A DNA stretch of 43,099 nt from Neocallimastix lanati (nom. inval.) (GCA_016946835.1 JACVTC010000336.1:1-43099); one strand, 5' to 3'; positions 10,797 through 23,039 are shown, numbered from the stretch's first letter. The notes: generated from the sequence alone by a model not told the origin. Numbers and translations are program-made.

Positions 10797-13783
10797 TTAA
10801 ATTAATTTTGAAATTTCAATAAATTAATTCAAAGACTTTACAGATTTTAATTTCCATCATTTTTGTATTTAACTAAAAAATATTAAGAATTTATTAATTA
10901 AATTATTTATGATTATTTTACATATAACATAGTGTTCACGTTACTTGACAAACTATTAAAATTAACATTTCATTTTTTTTTTTTAAAAAAAAAAAAGAAT
11001 ATAAATCATAATAAAATAGTAATAAATAAAATATATAGTTATTATTTGGATTTTTCAATAGTTTTATTTTTTTTGTGTTAAATTGATTTTGAAATTTCAA
11101 TAAATTAATTCAAAAATTTTACATAATTTTTTTCCATCATATTTGTATTTAACTAAAATATACTAAAAATTTATTAATTAAATTATTTATGATCATTTCA
11201 CATAAAACATAGTGTTCACGTTACTTGACAAACTATTAAAAAATACATTCCATTTTTTTGAGATAAACAATAAAGAAAAATAAATATAAAACATATAAAA
11301 AAATAATAAATAAAATATTTGGTTAATATCTGGATTTAGAATAGTTTTATTTTATTTTTGTTAAATTAATTTTAAAATTTCAAAAAATTTATTCAAAGAT
11401 TATACAGATTTTAATTTCCATCATTTTTATATTTAACTAAAAAATACTAAGAATTTATTAATTAAATTATTTATGATTATTTTACATATAACATAGTGTT
11501 CACGTTACTTGATAAACTATTAAAAAATACATTCCTTTTTTTTTGAGATAAAAAAATAAAGAAAAATAAATATTAAACATAATAATAAATAATAAATAAA
11601 ATATATTGTTATTATTTGGATTTTTAGATAGTTTTATTTTATTTTTGTTAAATTAATTTTGGAATTTCAATAAATTAATTCAAAATTTTACAAGATTTAA
11701 TTTCCATCATTTTTATATTTAACGAAAAAATTATAAGAATTCATTAATTATATTATTTATGATTATTTTACATATAACATAGTGTTCACGTTACTTGACA
11801 AACTATTAAAATTAACATTTCATTTTTTTTTAAAAAAAAAAAAAAAAGAATATAAATCGTAATAAAATAGTAATAAATAAAATATATGGTTATTATTTGG
11901 ATTTTTCAATAGTTTTATTTTTTTTGTGTTAAATTGATTTTGGAATTTCAATAAATTAATTCAAAGATTTTACAAGTTTTGATTTCCATCTTTTTTATAT
12001 TTCACTAAAAAATTATAAGAATTTATTAATTAAATTATTTATGATTATTTCACATAAAACATAGTGTTCACGTTACTTGATAAATATTAAAAAATACATT
12101 TCATATTTTTGAGATAAAAAAATAAAGAAAAATGAATATAAAACATATGAAAAAATAATAAATAAAATATTTGGTTATTATTTGGATTTTAAAATAGTTT
12201 TATTTTATTTTTGATAAATTAATTTTGAAATTTCAATAAATTAATTCAAAGATTTTATAGATATTAATTTCCATCATTTTTATATTTAATTAGAAATTAC
12301 TGAGAATTTATTATTTAATTTATTTATGTGTAATTTACATATAAAATATAGTTCACGTTACTTGACAAACTATTAAAAAATACATTCCATTTTTTTGAGA
12401 TAAACAATAAAAAAAAATAAATATAAAACATATAAAAAAAAATAATAAATAAAATATATAGTTATTATTTGGATTTTAAAATAGTTTTATTTTTTTTTTT
12501 GTTAAATTATTTTTGAAATTTCAATAAATTAATTCAAAGATTTTGCAAGATATAATTTCCATCATTTTTGTATTTAACTAAAAAATTATAAGAATTTATT
12601 AAATTATTTATGATTATTTTACATATAACATAGTGTTCACGTTACTTGTCGAACTATTAAAAAATACATTCCATTTTTTTGAGATAAAAAAATAAAGAAA
12701 AATGAATATAAAACATATGAAAAAAATAATAAATAAAATATTTGGTTAATATCTGGATTTAGAATAGTTTTATTTTATTTTTGTTAAATTAATTATGAAA
12801 TTTCTATAAATTTATTCAAAGACTTTACAGATTTTGATTTCCATCATTTTTATTTAACCAAAAAATTATAAGAACTTATTAATTAAATTATTTATGATAA
12901 TTTTACATATAACATATCACGTTACTTGACAAACTATTAAAAAATACATTTTATTTTTTTGAGATAAAACAATAAAGAAAAATAAATATAAAATATGTAA
13001 AAAAAATAATAAATAAAATATATGGTTATTATTTGGATTTTTCGATAGTTTTATTTTGGTTTTGTTAAATTAATTTTGGAATTTCAATAAATTAATTCAA
13101 AGATTTTACAAGTTTTGATTTCCATCATTTTAATATTTAACGAAAAAATTATAAGAATTTATTAATTAAATTATTTATGATTATTTTACATATAACATAG
13201 TGTTCACGTTACTTGATAAATATTAAAAAATACATTTCATATTTTTGAGATAAAAAAATAAAGAAAAATGTATATAAAACATATGAAAAAATAATAAATA
13301 AAATATTTGGTTATTATTTGGATTTTAAAATAGTTTTATTTTATTTTTGTTAAATTAATTATGAAATTTCAATAAATTAATTCAAAGATTTTACAGATTT
13401 TTATTTCCATCATTTTTATATTTAACGAAAAAATTATAAGAATTTATTAATTAAATTATTTATGATTATTTTACATATAACATATCACGTTACTTGACAA
13501 ACTATTAAAAAATACATTTTATTTTTTTGAGATAAAACAATAAAGAAAAATAAATATAAAATATGTAAAAAAAATAATAAATAAAATATATGGTTATTAT
13601 TTGGATTTAGAATAGTTTTATTTTATTTTTGTTAAATTAATTATGAAATTTCAATAAATTAATTCAAAGATTTTACAGATTTTTATTTCCATCATTTTTA
13701 TATTTAACCAAAAAATTATAAGAACTTATTAATTAAATTATTTATGATAAATTTACATATAACATATCACGTTACTTGACAAA
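10490..13783. repeat. Left part of a ~284-bp tandem satellite array
   Basis: A conserved block (GTGTTCACGTTACTTGACAA, then ACTATTAAAAAATACATT) recurs at regular spacing. The ACTTGAC anchor, or a close variant, starts at 10648, 10943, 11223, 11507, 11793, 12075, 12360, 12644, 12924, 13211, 13492 and 13774. The spacing is 280-295 bp, mean about 284. Each unit also carries GAAATTTCAATAAATTAATTC, a TTTCCATC block and a TTATTAATTAAATTATTTATGA block. There is no open frame. The first unit is incomplete, starting about 10490. The array is cut at 13783 by an LTR element and resumes at 17073. Its role is unknown; a centromeric or heterochromatic role would be a guess. Confidence 0.9.
13780..13783. repeat. 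Target site duplication (CAAA), left copy
   Basis: The four bases CAAA directly before the left LTR are repeated directly after the right LTR (17073-17076). Removing the element and one copy restores the satellite consensus ACTTGACAAACTATT, so this is a target site duplication. Confidence 0.8.
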
Positions 13784-14165
13784 TGATATACGGGACTTTT
13801 ATGTGCAATAATTTATAAGCAGTGGGTTTTAAATAATGGTAGTTTAGTATATTTTATTAATAATATTATAATATTCGTACAATTAAAATAATAATTCTAA
13901 TTCCTAAAAATTTACAAGAGAGTTCTCTATTTCTAATATAAATAATCTAATCTATAAGATATAGGTAATATATTAATTACATATTCTAATATATAGAACT
14001 ATATAAATTTTATATGAATTAAAGTATTATAATTATTATAATTATAATAATACATATTGAAATAAAATAAAATAAAATAATTATTATCAAAAAGATATAA
14101 ATTTAATATTTAATAATTATTATTAAATATACAAATATGTTACTACACATATTTGTTTTATATCA
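13784..14165 (-). repeat. LTR (3' LTR of the element), 382 bp
   Basis: This copy is identical by eye to 16691-17072. It starts TGATATACGGGAC and ends TTGTTTTATATCA. A small inverted repeat (CAAATATG...CATATTTG) lies near its 3' plus-strand end, at about 14131-14155. A clear polypurine tract just inside it (14166-14185) is not obvious. Confidence 0.92.
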
Positions 14166-14256
14166 GAAATGCCCTTGCTAAAAATTAAACTATATATTTT
14201 TTTTTTATAAAAGAAAATATAAGGTTTAATTAAAATAAATAATAATTTTTAAAATT

Positions 14257-16251
14257 TTATTTTCTTTTATATTTATAATTCCTATTTGTTCGTTTTGTAT
14301 CAATGCGATTGTTGTTATAAATAATAATATCTTTTAACATAATCTCAGGTTTGGACATCAAAATTTTATTAATATTTATTTTATTTTTATTGTTATTTTG
14401 AATACGAATATTTGGAATTTTAATTATCTTTTTAATTTTATTAATTTTTATTTTCTTAGCACTACCAACATTAACAACTTTACTAGATTCATCTATCGGA
14501 GAATTTTTGTTAATAATTTTTCTTTCTTTTATATAAATATTATTATTAACTGAATTCACTTTATTTGTAAATTGCTTATTTTTATTATTATTTGGAATAA
14601 TTTGAGTATTGTTTATTTTTGAATTTTTATTAATAATAACTTTTGATTCTATTACTAAACTAGGAGTTATAGATTTATTAGTTTTATTGTTAATGTTTTC
14701 AACTTTTAAAGGTTCATTAATATTTATTACTTCTTTTATATTTTTATTACTATTTCTCTTGTTAATTATATTTTCAGAATTCCCAATAATATCATTATTA
14801 TCTTTATTCTTTTTACTATTTGAATTAATATTTTCATTATTATCAATAGTTTTAATATTTATTGTTACAATACTATTAATTTCCATATTATTATTTTGAT
14901 TTTTCTTAATATCTGTATTACCAGCGAAACTATTTTTATTTTCTTCTTTAGTTATTATAATATTACTATTTGTTTCAAATTTTCCATTATTGGCATTTCC
15001 TATTTTATAATTTTTTTTTCTGAAAATATCCATTTTGAACGCGTATAATTTATTTTGTTCCACATTTACTATGTTATTCAAAGTGTTATTTTTATAATTA
15101 TTATTTTTATTATTATAAATATCATCATTATTATCATTATCATTATTATAATTATTATTATTATTATTATTATTAGTATTATTGGTATCCAAGTTAGATA
15201 TACCATTATTGATGATATTATTAATTGAATTATTATTAATTATGTTTTCATTAACATTATTAATATTGCTATTATTTTTATCATTATTACTGTTTACTTT
15301 ATTATTATTTGTTGAACTATTTGATGAACTAATTTTAAAATTTGATTTTAAAATTTTCCGATTTCTATAATGGTTTGATATATTATTATCATTACTAACA
15401 TTTAAATTACTGTTATTATCATTATCTACACTAAATCTATAATAATTGTAAGTGTTTTGCCTAGGTTTAGTATATTTATTTAAGTTATTATTTTGTATTC
15501 CTTGAGTCACAATATTTATAGGATAATTCCTAAAATTCCTATGATTTCTAATATTATTTACAATCCATATATTAGATGCATTTTTATTATATTTATCAGA
15601 AAAATTATTTTTATAATTTGATCTTTCAATTTGGCCATAGTTTATTACACCATTATAATTATTCTTAATATTAGTAGTATAAGAACCCCATATTTCATTG
15701 CCTACTCGAGATTTGTTTATTATACTTTCAAATTTTTCGGCTAATCTACAGGCATCCTCTAGATTATCAACATCAGCCATAACAACCATTTCATATATTC
15801 TACCTCTTGGTCGTAAAGCATATTCATAATCAATAACAGATATATAAGACTTATCGTTGAAATCCAATTGATCGTATAGCTCCAAAAATCTAGTATTAAA
15901 ATCACAAACATTTTCATTTGGGGTTATAATAATTTTTTTTAATTGACTTAGTTTATCTTCCTTCAAATTCTCCCTCCAGTATTTCTTTTTAATTAATTTA
16001 ACACATTCATCCAAAGTAAGAGCTCTATTTACTTCTTTTTCTTTTTCCATAAGTATCCTTACGATGTTATCTTCAACAGCTGTAATTATATAACTGAATT
16101 TATTCTCATCGGTAGTAATACCTTCCCTCTTAAACCAATCATTAATTTTAAACTTCCAGATTTCTGCATCTCTACGAGATCCACCAATTCTTGGAAGAGT
16201 CCCAGTATCTACCCGATTGCAATTAAAATTATTATTCCTCATTATAAGCAA
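14257..16251 (-). CDS. Gag-like retrotransposon protein (664 aa)
   Basis: Residues about 15-175 have the layout of a retrotransposon Gag: W.FKINDWFKREGITT, SYIITAVEDN, then a helix ending LSQLKKI, followed by N-E-N-V-C-D-F-N-T-R-F and LYDQL. The remaining ~490 residues are low-complexity, rich in Asn, Lys, Ile and Ser. No CCHC zinc knuckle, protease DSG/DTG or polymerase motif is seen, and the frame ends about 90 bases from the 3' LTR. The start is the first Met of MLIMRNN, and the fourth residue is an alternative. The protein presumably forms the particle shell and packages RNA. It is intact, which agrees with a recent insertion. Confidence 0.85.
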   Translation of the reverse strand: MLIMRNNNFNCNRVDTGTLPRIGGSRRDAEIWKFKINDWFKREGITTDENKFSYIITAVEDNIVRILMEKEKEVNRALTLDECVKLIKKKYWRENLKEDKLSQLKKIIITPNENVCDFNTRFLELYDQLDFNDKSYISVIDYEYALRPRGRIYEMVVMADVDNLEDACRLAEKFESIINKSRVGNEIWGSYTTNIKNNYNGVINYGQIERSNYKNNFSDKYNKNASNIWIVNNIRNHRNFRNYPINIVTQGIQNNNLNKYTKPRQNTYNYYRFSVDNDNNSNLNVSNDNNISNHYRNRKILKSNFKISSSNSSTNNNKVNSNNDKNNSNINNVNENIINNNSINNIINNGISNLDTNNTNNNNNNNNYNNDNDNNDDIYNNKNNNYKNNTLNNIVNVEQNKLYAFKMDIFRKKNYKIGNANNGKFETNSNIIITKEENKNSFAGNTDIKKNQNNNMEINSIVTINIKTIDNNENINSNSKKNKDNNDIIGNSENIINKRNSNKNIKEVININEPLKVENINNKTNKSITPSLVIESKVIINKNSKINNTQIIPNNNKNKQFTNKVNSVNNNIYIKERKIINKNSPIDESSKVVNVGSAKKIKINKIKKIIKIPNIRIQNNNKNKININKILMSKPEIMLKDIIIYNNNRIDTKRTNRNYKYKRK

Positions 16252-16291
16252 TTAATTTAAAAAAAAAATAATAGTACTTATCTATTAAATT

Positions 16292-16344
<53 letters not shown>

Positions 16345-16690
16345 ATTTATATATACAATTATAATGTTTATATATATATATTATTATTTAATATAATTAT
16401 TAAAATATTCCGAATTCTTATTTATTTTAAAACAATTTATTTAAATTATACTAAAATGAATGAAATAACATATATTGTATAACTTTCTCTTCACCAAAGA
16501 TAATATAACTATAAATAACCAATAAAAAAAATTAAAAATTTATATCCTAAACAGTATATTTTAATTAATCCTAACTGAAGAGAATTTATGTAAATATATA
16601 CGGATATATAATTAATTAACAAAATTACTAAACACCACTACTTATAAATTACTTTTTACACAGCACATCCCCGATATCTCCACCAATTTT
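16252..16690 (-). other. Untranslated leader of the Gag-only element
   Basis: This is the interval between the 5' LTR and the Gag start on the minus strand. It holds the primer-binding site at its LTR end and a T run of about 40 bases (16299-16340 on the plus strand, A run in the element's RNA). No other coding frame is present. Confidence 0.7.
16667..16685 (-). promoter_or_regulatory. tRNA primer-binding site of the LTR element
   Basis: Five bases inside the 5' LTR, the plus strand reads ATCCCCGATATCTCCACCA. This looks like a tRNA 3' end: CCA tail, discriminator A, seven acceptor-stem bases (TATCTCC), five T-stem bases (CCCGA) and the conserved A58 at the first position. The minus strand is thus complementary to 19 nt of a tRNA whose 5' acceptor strand would be GGAGATA. 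Which tRNA it is cannot be told here. Confidence 0.75.
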
Positions 16691-17072
16691 TGATATACGG
16701 GACTTTTATGTGCAATAATTTATAAGCAGTGGGTTTTAAATAATGGTAGTTTAGTATATTTTATTAATAATATTATAATATTCGTACAATTAAAATAATA
16801 ATTCTAATTCCTAAAAATTTACAAGAGAGTTCTCTATTTCTAATATAAATAATCTAATCTATAAGATATAGGTAATATATTAATTACATATTCTAATATA
16901 TAGAACTATATAAATTTTATATGAATTAAAGTATTATAATTATTATAATTATAATAATACATATTGAAATAAAATAAAATAAAATAATTATTATCAAAAA
17001 GATATAAATTTAATATTTAATAATTATTATTAAATATACAAATATGTTACTACACATATTTGTTTTATATCA
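16691..17072 (-). repeat. LTR (5' LTR of the element), 382 bp
   Basis: This is an identical direct repeat of 13784-14165. It is followed by the right copy of the CAAA target duplication at 17073-17076 and then by satellite sequence. It is assigned as the 5' LTR because Gag and the primer-binding site read away from it on the minus strand. Confidence 0.92.
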
Positions 17073-17458
17073 CAAACTATTAAAAAATACATTTTATTTT
17101 TTTGAGATAAAAAAATAAAGAAAAATAAATATAAAACATAATAAAAAAAATAATAATTAAAAAATTTATAATTGTTTGGATTTTTAGATAGTTTTATTTT
17201 ATTTTTGTTAAATTATTTTTGAAATTTCAATAAATTAATTCAAAATTTTACAAGATTTAATTTCCATCATTTTTATATTTAACGAAAAAATTATAAGAAT
17301 TCATCAATTATATTATTTATGATTATTTTACATATAACATATCACGTTACTTGACAAATTATTAAATAATACATTTCATTGTTTTTAAGATAAAAAAATA
17401 AAGAAAAATGAATATATAACATAATAAAAAATAATAAATAAAATATATGATTATTATT
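17073..17458. repeat. Right part of the ~284-bp satellite array
   Basis: The array resumes exactly after the element. The next ACTTGAC anchor is at 17349. After subtracting the insertion (3,293 bp including the duplication) it lies 282 bp from the anchor at 13774. The last unit ends about 17458. Like the first unit (10648), this last unit has CATTGTTTTT after the anchor, a variant not seen in the inner units. Confidence 0.85.
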
Positions 17459-18004
17459 TAAAGTAATATATATATATTATTTTTATTTATATAAAAAAAA
17501 TTTAAATAATAATATAAAGTATGAATTAATAAAAAAAATGTAAAAATTTATATAACAATAAATAAAATATATTATATATTTTTATCAAAAATTTTAAATA
17601 TAAATTTAAAAATAAAACATTAAATTAACACGAATATTTAAATTTAAACATGAACATGATCATTATTATTAAATTTTTTTATTTACATTAAATTTTTTTT
17701 ATATAACAATAAAATTTAATTACATTAACACAATTTTTTTTTAATATTAAATAATTATATTTATTATATAAAATAAAATTAGTTTTATATAAAATATATT
17801 AATTTTACATATTATAAAAAAAATATTAGAATTTAAAAAATATAAAAAATATAAAAATTTAAGTATATTAATTAAGAAATTAAAAAATATATAAATAATA
17901 AAATAATAATCTTATTATTATTTTATCATGAAATAAAAATTATTATATGTGAATTTGTCTTTTATTTTTTTTTTATTTATTTTTAATGTTTATTTTAATT
18001 CTAA
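17459..18004. other. AT-rich spacer
   Basis: No gene is seen. This is the 3' flank of the minus-strand ankyrin-like gene and the right edge of the satellite. It contains only AT tracts. Confidence 0.5.
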
Positions 18005-19018
18005 TTAATTATAATTTTTTTTTTGTAAATAGAGTAAAAAAAATTTATTATTATTTTTAAATTCTTCAATTTCTTCGTTTTTTTTATTTAAAAGAATTCT
18101 TTTATATAATTTTCTTTTTCTATTTAAAATTTGTTCAAATTTATTTCTAATCTGGATATCTTTATTTACATCATCATAATTTCCATTTTTGTAATTTGGG
18201 ATTTCAATATTTTTTTCAATAATTTCATGTAAGAAATGAAATTCAATATCATTTTCTGAATTTTTATTTAAATATTTAAATTGATGATCGAAAAATTTTA
18301 TTCCATTAAATTTTTCTTTTGATTTTTCATATTTAAGTAATATAGTTATTTCTCTAAATTTATTTTCTTTAAATAATTTGATATACCACATAAATGGTAT
18401 ATTAATTTCCTGTATGATGATTTCGATTTTTTCTTTTTCTTTTTCTTTTTCAAATCTTCTTCTTTTTTTTTTTTCCATATTATTATTTTTATTATAATTA
18501 TTTTTTATTTCTTCGTTGAATAAAGTGATTTGTTCAAATGTTAATATAATTAAATTGAACTCTTTTTGAAAAAGAATTTCAAAATCATGACGACTAAATT
18601 TATATTTATTTTTAACTAAAATTGAAATATTTTCTTCATTAAAATATTCATTATTAATTAAGTATTTTAATAAACTCATATTATTATATTTTCTATTAAT
18701 ATTAGCTCCTTTATTTGTTAGGAACTCAATTAATTCATATTTTTTATAAATAAATGAATATAATAGTGGAGAAATAAATCTATTATTTAAAAAATAACAA
18801 TAATCTAACTGATTAATATTATACCATTTATATATATTTTTAATAAAAGAATCTTCACATCCATTTTTAATTGCAAAACATATTATATCAAAGTTTTTAT
18901 TTAGTATTTCATTTAAAGGAATAATAAAATTACTTAAAATCTCCTCTAAATTAATATAATCTTTTTTTTCAATATATCGTTTGATTATATTAATATTGTT
19001 ATCCATTTTATTGATCAA
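18005..19018 (-). CDS. Ankyrin-like repeat protein (337 aa), paralogue of the gene at 8832-9980
   Basis: The frame is intact. Residues about 82-110 form an ankyrin-like unit (ISPLLYS start, IEFL middle, TNKGANIN end), followed by LLKYLI and ILVKNKYKFSRHDF. The same blocks occur in the same order as in the plus-strand gene at 8832. The C-terminal INIPFMWYIKLF block (about residues 206-217) also corresponds. A basic segment, MEKKKRRRFEKEKEK (about 181-195), could be a nuclear localisation signal. No signal peptide is seen. The start may be Met1 or Met5. The paralogues are clearly diverged, so the duplication is not recent. Function is unknown. Confidence 0.7.
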   Translation of the reverse strand: MINKMDNNINIIKRYIEKKDYINLEEILSNFIIPLNEILNKNFDIICFAIKNGCEDSFIKNIYKWYNINQLDYCYFLNNRFISPLLYSFIYKKYELIEFLTNKGANINRKYNNMSLLKYLINNEYFNEENISILVKNKYKFSRHDFEILFQKEFNLIILTFEQITLFNEEIKNNYNKNNNMEKKKRRRFEKEKEKEKIEIIIQEINIPFMWYIKLFKENKFREITILLKYEKSKEKFNGIKFFDHQFKYLNKNSENDIEFHFLHEIIEKNIEIPNYKNGNYDDVNKDIQIRNKFEQILNRKRKLYKRILLNKKNEEIEEFKNNNKFFLLYLQKKNYN

Positions 19019-22000
19019 TTAAAAGTTTAAAGTATATAATTATTGATTAAAAAATAATTTTTTTCTTTTTTATAATTAATAAAAATAATTTTGATTTCGT
19101 AAATATATAAGTGTAAAAAAATTTTAGAAATATTAATAAAGTATATTTATTTCAATATTTAAAATTTTAATAATTTAAAAATAAATTTAATTAATAGTTA
19201 AATTAGTTAATATACTATTTAAAGTTTTTAATTTCTTTTTATTAAGTATATATATTATTAAATTAATAAGAGAATTCTTAATAAATTAAAGTAATATAAA
19301 AAAATTAATTATAATTATATATTATTATTTATAATGTAAATTATATAAAAATGAAAAAATATATTTTAATATTTATATCCCTTATTTAGTTATTACTAAA
19401 ATATATATATTAAATCATCATTAAAATATTTATTTTTAAATTAAAAGAATCATTTTTAATGAAATTAATATTATTATTATCATTTATAATTAGTATTATT
19501 AGCATAATATTAATTATCATCATTTTTTTATTAATTATTTATAAAAAAAAAGAAAATAAAAATACTTATATAATTTTTATATTATATTATGTTAATTATA
19601 AAATATTTCTTTAACTTTTGGTATTAATTTAGTATAAATTTCTTCTTAAAAAAAAAGAAGAAGAAAACAAATCAATAAAAAATTAATAACTAATAAAAAA
19701 ACGAAAAATGATTAAAAATAAAAATAAATAAAATTTAAAAAAATATATATATTAAAAATCACTAATATACAAACAATTTTTTTTATATATAATCTTTATT
19801 TGAAATATAAGTACTTGTATTCAATGTTAGCAAATGATAAAAATATAAGCATTTAAATAATAGATATGAAAAGCAAATTATATTCAATCCTACAAAAAAA
19901 GCTTATTTTTAATTATAAAATGAATTGAAGAAGCTTTATTAGTAAAAAAAAAAAATAAATATTCGAAAGGCTTACCAATAATATTTTACTTTATGAAAAT
20001 AAATCAAGCAAAATTAAGAATGATTTGAATTATTTTTATATCATAATTTCTATTTATTGAATTATTAATTTATCTATTATAAGATTCTAATATAACTTCA
20101 ATGAAAATTAATTTTCAAAAAAGCATTTATAAAAAGATAGTTTAGTACAATATATAAATGATATATAATTTAAACTAATACTATCGAAATGAAATAATAG
20201 TTATTAAATATTAAAAGCATAAGGAATATTAATACATTTATTAGATAATAATTCGAAGTCCCAAATACATTTCTCTCTATTACATTTATTTAACAAAATG
20301 AAATCATATATATAAATATAGGTGATATATTTTATTAAATAACTATTTTTATTGAGAAATACATTAAAGGGATTTCTAAAATTATAATACGATAAAACCC
20401 AATTTGCTTTTCATATAGTAGAAATTTCATAAACACAAGTAGATTTAATATAAAGGATAAAAATTAATGATTTATATATATATAATATTTAAATTATAAA
20501 TTAAAAATTTAATTTTAATGAATAAAACATATTTATTATGCAAGTTATAAAATATTTTAAATTTGTATAATAATTAAATATATCAATTAAAAAATTTTTA
20601 TTATAAAAATAATAAATAAAATTTATAAATTTAATTTATTTAATACTAAAATAATTATTAAATAATAAAAAAAAGTAAACTCATTTTATATAAAATTTTG
20701 TAAACAATATTAAATTATATAAAATACAATTATATTATTTACAAATAAAAATATTTTATTAAGTTAATATGTAAATAAAATTTATATTTCTAATTCTATT
20801 TAATTTGAGAAAAAATGTTTATTTTTATTAAGAAATTAAAATTATAATTTTGGTTATTTTTTCTATTTAAAATAATATAAATTACCATTTTTCTAAAAAT
20901 TTTATAAATATTAACAATAAATTAATAATTTATCCTATTAACTTATTTATTAATAAAATTTTGAGATATTTATATGAAAATATTTATTTAATAAGAAATA
21001 AAAATTATTTTATAAATAGATAAAATAAATTTGTTTGATGTAATAATGAAAATAAGTCAATTAATAAAAATTTTAATTATATATTATTATTAAATATTTC
21101 GTAAATTACATTTTTCACTAATTATTTATTGTTTTTTTTTTTAAATATATTTAAAATTATATTATATAACATAAATTTCATTAAATATTTTATTTTAAAT
21201 TGTATAGTATAAAATATATTAAATGCTTTAATAATTGTGGATATAGGAATATAAATATATTTTTTTTGCAACAACTATAAAAACAATAAGTATATTTTAT
21301 ATTTTATTAAATTAGTTATATTAAATTATATATTATAAATTAAATCAATTATGAAAAAAATAAATACTGAATAATGGAATAAATCAACTATTTTTATTTT
21401 GAAAATATTAAATTTTATTAAATTAAATCAATTAATAATATAAATCTTCGATTATACGGTTATTATTTAGCATTAAACAATATCGAACATATAAGACAAG
21501 TTTAAAAATTTCATTATTGAATTTTTGAAAATTTGTCATGAATATAATCATAATAAAATTTACATAAAAATATCAATAAATGTATAACTTAATATTGTAA
21601 ATATAATAAGAGATTTTCCATTTATTAGAAAGATATTATATTAATTAATAAGAGAAATAAAAATAGAAAAATTGTATTATTAATTAAACTATAAATTAAT
21701 TAATGTACACAATATACTTATTTATGAAATCTAAATATATTAAATATAATACTTTAAAATAAAACATAAAAAATTTAATTTTTATTTTCAATATATATAA
21801 AAAGAATGAGAATTACATATGAAAAAATAGAACATTATAATTTTCAGTATATTCTTAAATAAATTAAAGAATTAAAATTTAATTGAATATTAAGTTTTAT
21901 TTATAAAGTTATTTATAACTAAATATAAATAAGTTATTAACGATTTTCAATTTAATGAAATTTATATATATTTATACAAAAGATGTTACTTGTTATTAAA

Positions 22001-23039
22001 TAATTTTAATTAATTACATTATATTAAATTCATATTAATAATTTATATTATCATTGTTCCAAATTCATTTAATATATAAATTCACAATTATAACATAAAA
22101 TAAAAATTATATAATATATAAAATAATTATATTTATATAATATGCAATTAAAAAAAAATTAATGTAATTATAAATATTATATAATTAATAAAAATTAATA
22201 TAATTTGAAATTCTATTTGATATTAATATAATATATTTAAGAATTTACCATCCACTCTACTCTAATAATTATTTATCTTTTTATAAATAATCCTAATTCA
22301 TATTTAAAAAGAAATATTTTTAATTAAATTAAATTGTATTCTAAAAATATTTATAAAATTAATAGAAGAAGTAAATTTTTGGTTGTTATGTTTGTGTTTA
22401 TTAAAAATGTTTCCATTAAAAGTACATTTAATATTATATCATTTTTCTCCTGTATATAAATTTTAATTTTCTTTGCAATGAATATTTTTTGAGAAAGTTG
22501 AGCTACAAGATGAATTCAGATAATTTTTGTATCTTCTTATATTTGGTTTATCTCTATAAATTAGTAAGATTGACGACTAATAATTTTTACTTGTGATTAA
22601 AACTATTGGTCTATTTGTCCATATAATATATATGATAAGATCGATTAAAAAATATTTACAATATTCTATATAAATGAATATTATGAGTAGTTAAAATATT
22701 AATTTTATTAAAATATGAATTTCCATCAATATAACTCTTGCTATTAGTATCAAAAATTTGAAATAGTCATTAATATACAATTTAATAAAAGAAAAACCAC
22801 ATATTGTAAATGATTTCATCATTAAAATATTTTTTTAATAATATACTACTTTTTTATATTTATTTTTTTAAAAATTAAAAATTTTTAAAAACATTTTATT
22901 TTTATAAAATAGTAAAATAACTATAATTATATATATTATTCTATTCACTAAATATATTTAAACAAATGTATTCCAAGTTATACATTTTGATTTATATAAT
23001 TTAAGATTATAATTAAAATAACTTTTATAATCGTCATTT
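19019..23039. other. Gene desert, AT-rich
   Basis: About 4 kb without a supportable gene. All six frames are closed by frequent stops. Stretches near 19915-20290 and 22370-22650 are slightly less AT-rich and may be old element or gene remnants, but no family motif could be recognised. No tRNA, rRNA or clear repeat was found. Confidence 0.5.

Larger units (their letters stand above)
13784..17072 (-). mobile_element. Non-autonomous LTR retrotransposon with Gag only (TR-GAG type)
   Basis: This 3,289-bp element is bounded by identical 382-bp direct repeats with TG...CA ends (TGATATA/TATATCA) and a 4-bp target duplication. It contains a single Gag-like gene on the minus strand and a tRNA primer-binding site next to the LTR at 16691-17072, which is therefore its 5' LTR. 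No protease, reverse transcriptase, RNase H or integrase is encoded. It must therefore rely on enzymes from another element. The identical LTRs imply recent insertion or recent gene conversion. It is nested in the satellite array. Confidence 0.92.

Noticed and set aside
14609-15370. Plus-strand hydrophobic open frames inside the Gag gene
   Set aside because: They are complements of Asn/Lys/Ile-rich coding sequence, which reads as Leu/Ile/Phe on the other strand. There is no independent coding evidence.
10490-17458. CRISPR-like array
   Set aside because: The units are about 284 bp and tandem, with similar sequence throughout rather than short repeats with unique spacers, and the setting is eukaryotic.
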